Positions 59,642 through 64,000 of a DNA stretch of 64,000 nt are shown piece after piece. The notes below the pieces were generated by a model, which was given only the letters and a program-made list of their open reading frames with translations, was not told the DNA's origin and did no database searches. This DNA comes from Clostridiales bacterium (GTDB lineage Bacteria; Bacillota; Clostridia; Peptostreptococcales; Anaerovoracaceae): contig QXXF01000002.1 in the NCBI GenBank assembly GCA_009911365.1, positions 186,001-250,000 of the forward strand. The letters are read 5' to 3'. Position 1 is the stretch's first letter, and each line of letters opens with the position of its first letter. Position numbers and translations under genes: made by a program.

Positions 59642-61615
59642 ATGAAAAGCATTCGGACAAAAATCACCATTTGTCTTATGGTAACGGTCCTAGCTACACA
59701 GCTCATAGTCGGAGCAACCAGCATTACACTCAACTACAAAAACACCATCTCAACAGTGGATCAAATGATGAGCGAGACCGCGGCTCTTGCGGCAGAACGC
59801 ATTGAACAGGAGCTGACCGCTTACAAGAACGTTGCCATGGATACTGGTTGCGTCCCGCAGCTGCTTGACAAAACCGTCTCGCTGAAGGAAAAACGCTCGA
59901 TCATAGATGAACGTGCCAGCATGCACGGTTTCCAACGCGGGAACATCATCGGTTCAAACGGCATCAGTATTTTTGATGGAAAAGACTATTCCGACCGCGA
60001 ATACGTTAAACAAGCAATGCAGGGCAATGTCTACGTATCAGAACCGCTGATCAGCAAGATCACAGGAGAGCTTTCCATTATGGTTGCAGCCCCTATCTAT
60101 AAAAATGGGATCCAAGGCTCTGATATTGAAGGTGTGGTTTACTTCGTTCCCCACGAGACCTTCCTGAACGATATCGTTTCCTCGATTCGTGTCAGCGCAC
60201 ATAACCGAGCATACATGATCAATCGATCTGGTGACACAATCGCAGACACTACCTTAGATACGATCACAGTCCAGAATATTGAAAAGGAAGCGAAAAGCGA
60301 CTCTTCTCTGAAAGAATTGGCCTTGATCCACGCCGCCATGCGCGAAGGCAAGAATGGCTTTGGAGATTACAAGAGTGGCAAGCAGCGTATGTTTGCGGCT
60401 TATGCGCCAGTAAACGGTACGGATGGATGGAGTTTGGCAGTTGCCGCCCCGCAGTCAGATTATCTCTCCACTACATATTTTGACATCCTTATAAACTTGG
60501 TGATCATGGTGCTTGCGATCCTGCTTTCCATCCTAGTTGCCCTAAAATTGGCTAACCGCATCAGCCGGCCTATGAAAGCCTGCGCGGAACGCATGCGTCT
60601 ATTAGTAGAGGGAGATCTGGAATCTCCAGTTCCAGAGGTTGTTAGCAAGGATGAAACCGGAATGCTGACACAGTCCACCGCCGAACTGGTGGATGGCCTG
60701 TCCACCATCATCCATGACATCAGTTATCTTCTGGGCGAGATGGCGAATCAGAATCTAGATATTCAGTCCCAGTACCGTGATGCCTACGTAGGTGATTTTC
60801 AGAGTATCCTGCGCTCCATGCACAATCTAAAGGTAGAATTAAATGATATCCTTCAGCAGATCAATACTTCCGCAGAACAAGTCTCAAGCGCCAGCAACCA
60901 GGTATCCTCAAGCGCTCAAAACTTAAGTCAGGGTGCGGTTGAACAAGCCAGCTCCGTAGAAGAACTCGCGGCCCGGATCAGCGAGATTTCCGATCAGGTC
61001 AAGGATACCGCAGACAGCGCGCGTGAAGTACGGGAACAGACCCATCACGCAGGCGAAGGCGTTTCTGCCTGCAACCAGCAGATGCAGGAGCTGATGAACG
61101 CTATGGAAAAGATTCATTCCAGTTCAGAAGAGATCAGCAAGATCATCAAGACCATAGAAGACATTGCCTTCCAGACCAACATCCTGGCACTGAACGCTGC
61201 TGTAGAGGCGGCGCGGGCAGGTACCGCGGGTAAAGGATTTGCTGTTGTCGCAGATGAAGTCCGTAATCTTGCCAGCAAATCCGCAGAAGCCTCCCAGAAC
61301 ACTTCCTTGCTGATCTCACATTCCACAGAAGCAGTGCGGACAGGTACGGATATCGCCAAAAATGCGGCTGACGCTTTAGCAGATGTGGTAGAAAACATCC
61401 AATCCATGGTTGGCTCTATTGACCAGATCTCCACTGTGTCAAACGAACAATCCGAAGCTGTTTCGCAGGTCAACGATGGAATCAACCAGATTTCCACGGT
61501 TGTACAGAGCAACAGCGCCACAGCCGAGGAGAGTGCGGCAGCCAGCGAGGAACTTTCTGCCGAAGCAAGCAATTTGAAACAACTGGTCGATCAGTTTACA
61601 CTTTCCAAAAATTAA
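59642..61615 (+). CDS. Methyl-accepting chemotaxis protein
   Basis: 657 residues: N-terminal helix ([21 protein letters not shown]), a dCache-type ligand domain at about 35-275 ([12 protein letters not shown]-like core; [21 protein letters not shown]), a second helix, HAMP at about 300-355, and the signalling coiled coil with the hairpin [39 protein letters not shown] at about 500-540, described by pattern only. The tip is intact and methylation-type Gln/Glu sites flank it. It should relay to CheW/CheA. No che genes are in the window. AGGAGG precedes the ATG. Confidence 0.95.
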   Translation: MKSIRTKITICLMVTVLATQLIVGATSITLNYKNTISTVDQMMSETAALAAERIEQELTAYKNVAMDTGCVPQLLDKTVSLKEKRSIIDERASMHGFQRGNIIGSNGISIFDGKDYSDREYVKQAMQGNVYVSEPLISKITGELSIMVAAPIYKNGIQGSDIEGVVYFVPHETFLNDIVSSIRVSAHNRAYMINRSGDTIADTTLDTITVQNIEKEAKSDSSLKELALIHAAMREGKNGFGDYKSGKQRMFAAYAPVNGTDGWSLAVAAPQSDYLSTTYFDILINLVIMVLAILLSILVALKLANRISRPMKACAERMRLLVEGDLESPVPEVVSKDETGMLTQSTAELVDGLSTIIHDISYLLGEMANQNLDIQSQYRDAYVGDFQSILRSMHNLKVELNDILQQINTSAEQVSSASNQVSSSAQNLSQGAVEQASSVEELAARISEISDQVKDTADSAREVREQTHHAGEGVSACNQQMQELMNAMEKIHSSSEEISKIIKTIEDIAFQTNILALNAAVEAARAGTAGKGFAVVADEVRNLASKSAEASQNTSLLISHSTEAVRTGTDIAKNAADALADVVENIQSMVGSIDQISTVSNEQSEAVSQVNDGINQISTVVQSNSATAEESAAASEELSAEASNLKQLVDQFTLSKN

Positions 61616-61630
61616 AAAAAACAGATTTGA

Positions 61631-61661
61631 AAAAGGGCAACCCATATGAGGCGGCCCTTTT
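61631..61661 (+). terminator. Terminator after the chemoreceptor gene
   Basis: AAAAGGGC (61631-61638) and GCCCTTTT (61654-61661) with a 15-base loop and a T-rich 3' side. Confidence 0.8.
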
Positions 61662-61727
61662 CTCGTCTTTTAGCTAATATAATTTCTATTAACCATACCT
61701 CCGCAAATTAAGAAATAATCGAATCCT

Positions 61728-62141
61728 CTATTTTCTATTTGGTTTTCTTTTAATGCTCAATAGCCTGATAAAATCATTAAACAGCAAAGTGTCTATCGGC
61801 TCAAACATCATCCATTTCCCATCGCGATAAGTTTGCGTTTCATCATAAATTCTTTGAACTTCCTTTGAGTAATTTTCCCTATCTTTTTCAAATTTTAAGC
61901 GTTCATCTTTTCCCAAGATTATCATAAATCCTACGCAGTTTTCTCTTGCATATAACGCACATAACGTTTTGCCACCCCGACGATATTTATATTCATATTT
62001 CCACGCTTTACCACCTTTATTCCAGGAACAGTCCATGTCATATTTTTCCTCAATTGCAGCATTTAATTGATTCCAAATATCGTATAGTGATTCTCCGACT
62101 AAAATTTTCATCTCTTCTGCACCAGGTATGATATCAAGCAT
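61728..62141 (-). CDS. DUF3788-type protein
   Basis: A 137-residue soluble protein with the DUF3788 pattern (LWNQLNAAIEEKYDMDCSWNKGGKAWKYEYKYRRGGKTLCALYARENCVGFMI, described as W...YKYRRGGKTLC). The family is common in Firmicutes with unknown function. AAGGAGG precedes the ATG. It is monocistronic and AT-rich. Confidence 0.75.
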   Translation of the reverse strand: MLDIIPGAEEMKILVGESLYDIWNQLNAAIEEKYDMDCSWNKGGKAWKYEYKYRRGGKTLCALYARENCVGFMIILGKDERLKFEKDRENYSKEVQRIYDETQTYRDGKWMMFEPIDTLLFNDFIRLLSIKRKPNRK

Positions 62142-62251
62142 GATAGCCTCCTTTATAACTCCCGATTTGTCTTCCTACATTCTAGCATATCCCAGAATCA
62201 CATGACAAGATTTTCTCACCTACTCCGCCTTAATAAATTTCATTTATATAT

Positions 62252-62285
62252 AAAAAAACCTTGGAATCATTGAAATCCCAAGGTT
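62252..62285 (-). terminator. Terminator of the tRNA operon
   Basis: AACCTTGG (62257-62264) and CCAAGGTT (62278-62285); on the minus strand the stem is followed by TTTTT. Confidence 0.85.
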
Positions 62286-62293
62286 CACATTCA

Positions 62294-62369
62294 TGGTTGC
62301 GGGGACAGGATTCGAACCTGCGGCCTCCGGGTTATGAGCCCGACGAGCTACCAACTGCTCCACCCCGCG
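62294..62369 (-). tRNA. tRNA-fMet (initiator, CAT anticodon)
   Basis: Cloverleaf on the minus strand with anticodon CAT in GGGCTCATAACCC, T-loop GGTTCGAATCC and encoded 3' CCA. The 5' end is CGCGGGG opposite CCCCGCA, giving the C1-A72 mismatch and three G-C pairs in the anticodon stem that mark the initiator tRNA. Confidence 0.95.
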
Positions 62370-62393
62370 ATATCAAATATTAAGTTAAAAAAT

Positions 62394-62482
62394 TGGTGCC
62401 GAAGACCGGGGTCGAACCGGTACGATCGGTAAGGATCACGGGATTTTAAGTCCCGCGTGTCTGCCAATTCCACCACTTCGGC
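62394..62482 (-). tRNA. tRNA-Leu (TAA anticodon)
   Basis: Acceptor GCCGAAG/CTTCGGC, anticodon loop ACTTAAAAT with TAA, a long variable arm as in type II tRNAs, T-loop GGTTCGACCC and encoded CCA. Confidence 0.95.
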
Positions 62483-62521
62483 AAGTTCTTCGGAAGAACC
62501 GGCTTCCGAATGTGTTATGAT

Positions 62522-62596
62522 TGGCTCCAAGGGTGGGGCTCGAACCCACAGCCTACCGGTTAACAGCCGGTTGCTCCACCATTGAGCTACCTTGGA
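62522..62596 (-). tRNA. tRNA-Asn (GTT anticodon)
   Basis: Acceptor TCCAAGG/CCTTGGA, anticodon GTT in CTGTTAAC, T-loop GGTTCGAGCCC, CCA encoded. It is the first of the three-gene tRNA operon. Confidence 0.95.
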
Positions 62597-62627
62597 ATAA
62601 TTAGCCCTTGTTCTGACGACAAGTAGT

Positions 62628-62657
62628 ATTATACAGCAACAACATCGTTCTTGTCAA
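62628..62657 (-). promoter_or_regulatory. Promoter of the tRNA operon
   Basis: On the minus strand consensus TTGACA (62652-62657), 18 bases, consensus TATAAT (62628-62633), 32 bases before tRNA-Asn. It lies downstream of mutM, so tRNA transcription is independent of it. Confidence 0.9.
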
Positions 62658-62787
62658 CATCAAATTTAAATTTTTTTAATTTTTCTCACCCGTTTTCCTT
62701 TCCTCATTAATCAATCTCTTCCCCACTCTAAATACCAGCGTCTCATTAGATCCGCAGCCCCTAACCTCTCCTTTTCATTCCAGTTTA

Positions 62788-63633
62788 TCAATTGCTTCCT
62801 TGTTCCAACCCTCTTTGGCACCCCGGGCAATACACGCTGCTCCTGCCACTGATCACCATGCGGCAAAGCTTGCTGCCGCAAATGGGGCAGCACTCGCCTT
62901 CATGGCCGTAAACCTGTAAAAATGGCGTATTGCGGTAATCCTGTCCTTTTGATTCCAAATATTCCTCTAATGTCACCTTGTTTTTTTCAATAAAATAGGA
63001 AAGACGCTCTGGGATGACCGCAGCAAGGCGTTCCCACTCCTGATGTTCCAAACTACCCGCGGGGCGCAGTGGATGGATCCCCGCAGTGAATAAGATTTCA
63101 TCTGAATAAATATTGCCAATGCCAGCGATGGTTTCTTGCTCTAACAAACAAGACTTGATCGCTTTCTTGCGCTTGCCCAAACGAGCTTCCAGATATCCAG
63201 CGGAAAAATCAGGGTCAAAGGGTTCCAATCCCAATTTGCCAATGCCGCTATATGTATCATTCTCTTGGTCTTGAAACAACCAAAAACGCCCAAAACGGCG
63301 CATGTCTGAAAAGCGCAATTCACTGCCATCGCTCAGTCGAAAAACCACATGAGTATGCTTTTCCTCCGGCAGTTTTGCCGGGACGAGCAGCAGACAGCCT
63401 GTCATGCGCAAATGCAGCACAATCCGCTCATGATCGGCTAAGACGACGGTTAGAAATTTCCCTCTCCGTTCCAAATGTTCAATCGTCTGACCCGTGATCC
63501 GCCCGCAAAATTCATCCGAGGAGGGATACGCTATGACTTTCAGGTGTCTGACCAATACCTTTTCAATGGTCAGCCCTTGTATCCGCGGTTCCATCACACG
63601 CTTAATTGTTTCAACTTCCGGCAGTTCTGGCAT
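62788..63633 (-). CDS. mutM: Formamidopyrimidine-DNA glycosylase
   Basis: A 281-residue bifunctional DNA glycosylase/AP lyase that removes 8-oxoguanine and formamidopyrimidines. Catalytic Pro2 and Glu3 are in MPELPEVET, which fixes the start at 63633 (the frame has four more codons upstream). LLEQETIAGIGNIYSDEILF is the helix-two-turn-helix, and the C-terminal zinc finger CPICG...CPGC completes it. GGGTGG is the ribosome site. The gene lies 21 bases after the truncated PD-(D/E)XK gene. Confidence 0.96.
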   Translation of the reverse strand: MPELPEVETIKRVMEPRIQGLTIEKVLVRHLKVIAYPSSDEFCGRITGQTIEHLERRGKFLTVVLADHERIVLHLRMTGCLLLVPAKLPEEKHTHVVFRLSDGSELRFSDMRRFGRFWLFQDQENDTYSGIGKLGLEPFDPDFSAGYLEARLGKRKKAIKSCLLEQETIAGIGNIYSDEILFTAGIHPLRPAGSLEHQEWERLAAVIPERLSYFIEKNKVTLEEYLESKGQDYRNTPFLQVYGHEGECCPICGSKLCRMVISGRSSVYCPGCQRGLEQGSN

Positions 63634-63654
63634 ACTGTTCACCACCCTTTCTCA

Positions 63655-64000
63655 TCACATTGCTTCAAACACCACTTGACATTTTTTCACATAACAGGCA
63701 ATACCGCATTTTATGAGTTTCTCCATTCCGTCCAAACACAGCTGATCGACATAACTTTCCTTTTTGATTTGCCGCAAGGCTGCTTTACAACTAGCGTCTA
63801 GATTTCCATTTTCCGCATACTTCACTTCTATCACGATACCGATTTTTTCAGAGAAAAGTTCGATAACGATATCTGCGTATCCCTCTCCGCTTTCTCTATT
63901 GGACAACACTTTCCAATCCTCTCTAAAACGTAGTAAACCAAGCAGAAAGCCATGGTAAAAATTTTCCTTCAATTCTTTCCTGACGGCCGTGTCCCTGACA
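63655..64000 (-). CDS. AAA-ATPase-like / PD-(D/E)XK nuclease-domain protein, N-terminus cut by window edge
   Basis: The visible 114 residues are the C-terminal DUF1703 (PD-(D/E)XK) domain of a family whose full members carry an AAA-ATPase-like domain first. The frame is open to the window edge (VRDTAVRKELKENFYHGFLLGLL), and the nuclease core is visible as YADIVIELF and IGIVIEVKY, with Asp, Glu and Lys of the active site. The intended start therefore lies to the right. These proteins are often expanded, fast-evolving families in gut clostridia and bacteroidetes, with unknown roles. Confidence 0.8.
   Translation of the reverse strand, partial: VRDTAVRKELKENFYHGFLLGLLRFREDWKVLSNRESGEGYADIVIELFSEKIGIVIEVKYAENGNLDASCKAALRQIKKESYVDQLCLDGMEKLIKCGIACYVKKCQVVFEAM

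Noticed and set aside
1-64000. CRISPR arrays, insertion sequences, prophage or rRNA
   Set aside because: No regularly spaced repeats, DDE transposase or integrase genes, phage structural genes or rRNA sequence were seen on reading both strands.

Overview
The window looks like chromosome from an endospore-forming, anaerobic member of the Clostridia (Bacillota). The support is SpoIIID, a YlmC/YmxH sporulation protein and TepA, purine-rich Shine-Dalgarno sequences before nearly every gene, frequent TTG/GTG starts, a complete arginine deiminase operon, many flavodoxin/Fe-S proteins, and no respiratory genes. GC content is moderate by eye. I cannot name the species. Most genes lie on the minus strand. 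No prophage, IS element, CRISPR array or rRNA is visible.

Layout. 1-2.7 kb: tig-clpP-clpX (clpX runs off the left edge). 2.8-3.4 kb: a CYTH protein. 3.6-6.8 kb: arcB-arcA-arcC, preceded by a chain of overlapping genes, mbl-rlmL-mocR (6.9-10.6 kb). The MocR-type regulator has lost the PLP-binding lysine, and a GTACCAGT direct repeat sits in front of arcB. 10.8 kb: spoIIID, divergent from mbl. 11-12.6 kb: HxlR regulator plus an Fe-S-type flavoprotein, with gene remnants. 12.8-14.8 kb: radical SAM protein and an Rpn-type nuclease. 14.9-19.6 kb: NUDIX, NYN/OST-HTH nuclease, and a four-gene flavoprotein/PPOX/WYL/TfoX-GyrI cluster. 19.8-22 kb: BlaI-BlaR1 with a textbook operator but no beta-lactamase. 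22-24.4 kb: TadZ-like ATPase, TepA, YlmC. 24.5-28.9 kb: hybrid histidine kinase plus diguanylate cyclase. 29-33 kb: M15 peptidase, lipoprotein esterase, membrane LuxR regulator. 33.2-36.2 kb: copper module csoR-copA, where copA carries a C-terminal CopZ-like domain with its own start site. 36.4-42.2 kb: LUD protein, SipW-type surface protein, DacF-like carboxypeptidase, MATE pump, a DnaA-box cluster, Fe-S protein. 42.3-47.4 kb: YtrA-type regulator with ABC transporter, HAD phosphatase, small proteins, ABC-F protein. 47.5-52.1 kb: a 1511-residue repeat-built surface protein. 52.3-55 kb: two EamA permeases and an AraC regulator. 55-59.2 kb: flavodoxin/ferredoxin proteins, GNAT, methyltransferase, exonuclease. 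59.6-61.6 kb: chemoreceptor. 62.3-62.6 kb: tRNA-fMet, tRNA-Leu, tRNA-Asn. 62.8-64 kb: mutM and a PD-(D/E)XK protein cut by the right edge.

How it works together. Several modules are complete regulator-operator-target units readable from DNA alone: CsoR/copA, BlaI/BlaR1, HxlR, YtrA/ABC and probably MocR/arc. Cell-envelope functions (MreB family, two peptidoglycan peptidases, BlaR1, repeat adhesin) and redox flavoproteins recur. The observations most worth a second look are the copA internal start giving a free CopZ, the DnaA-box cluster far from any dnaA, the lysine-less MocR regulator, a LuxR gene whose apparent start codon sits in a hairpin loop, and a BlaR system without its lactamase.
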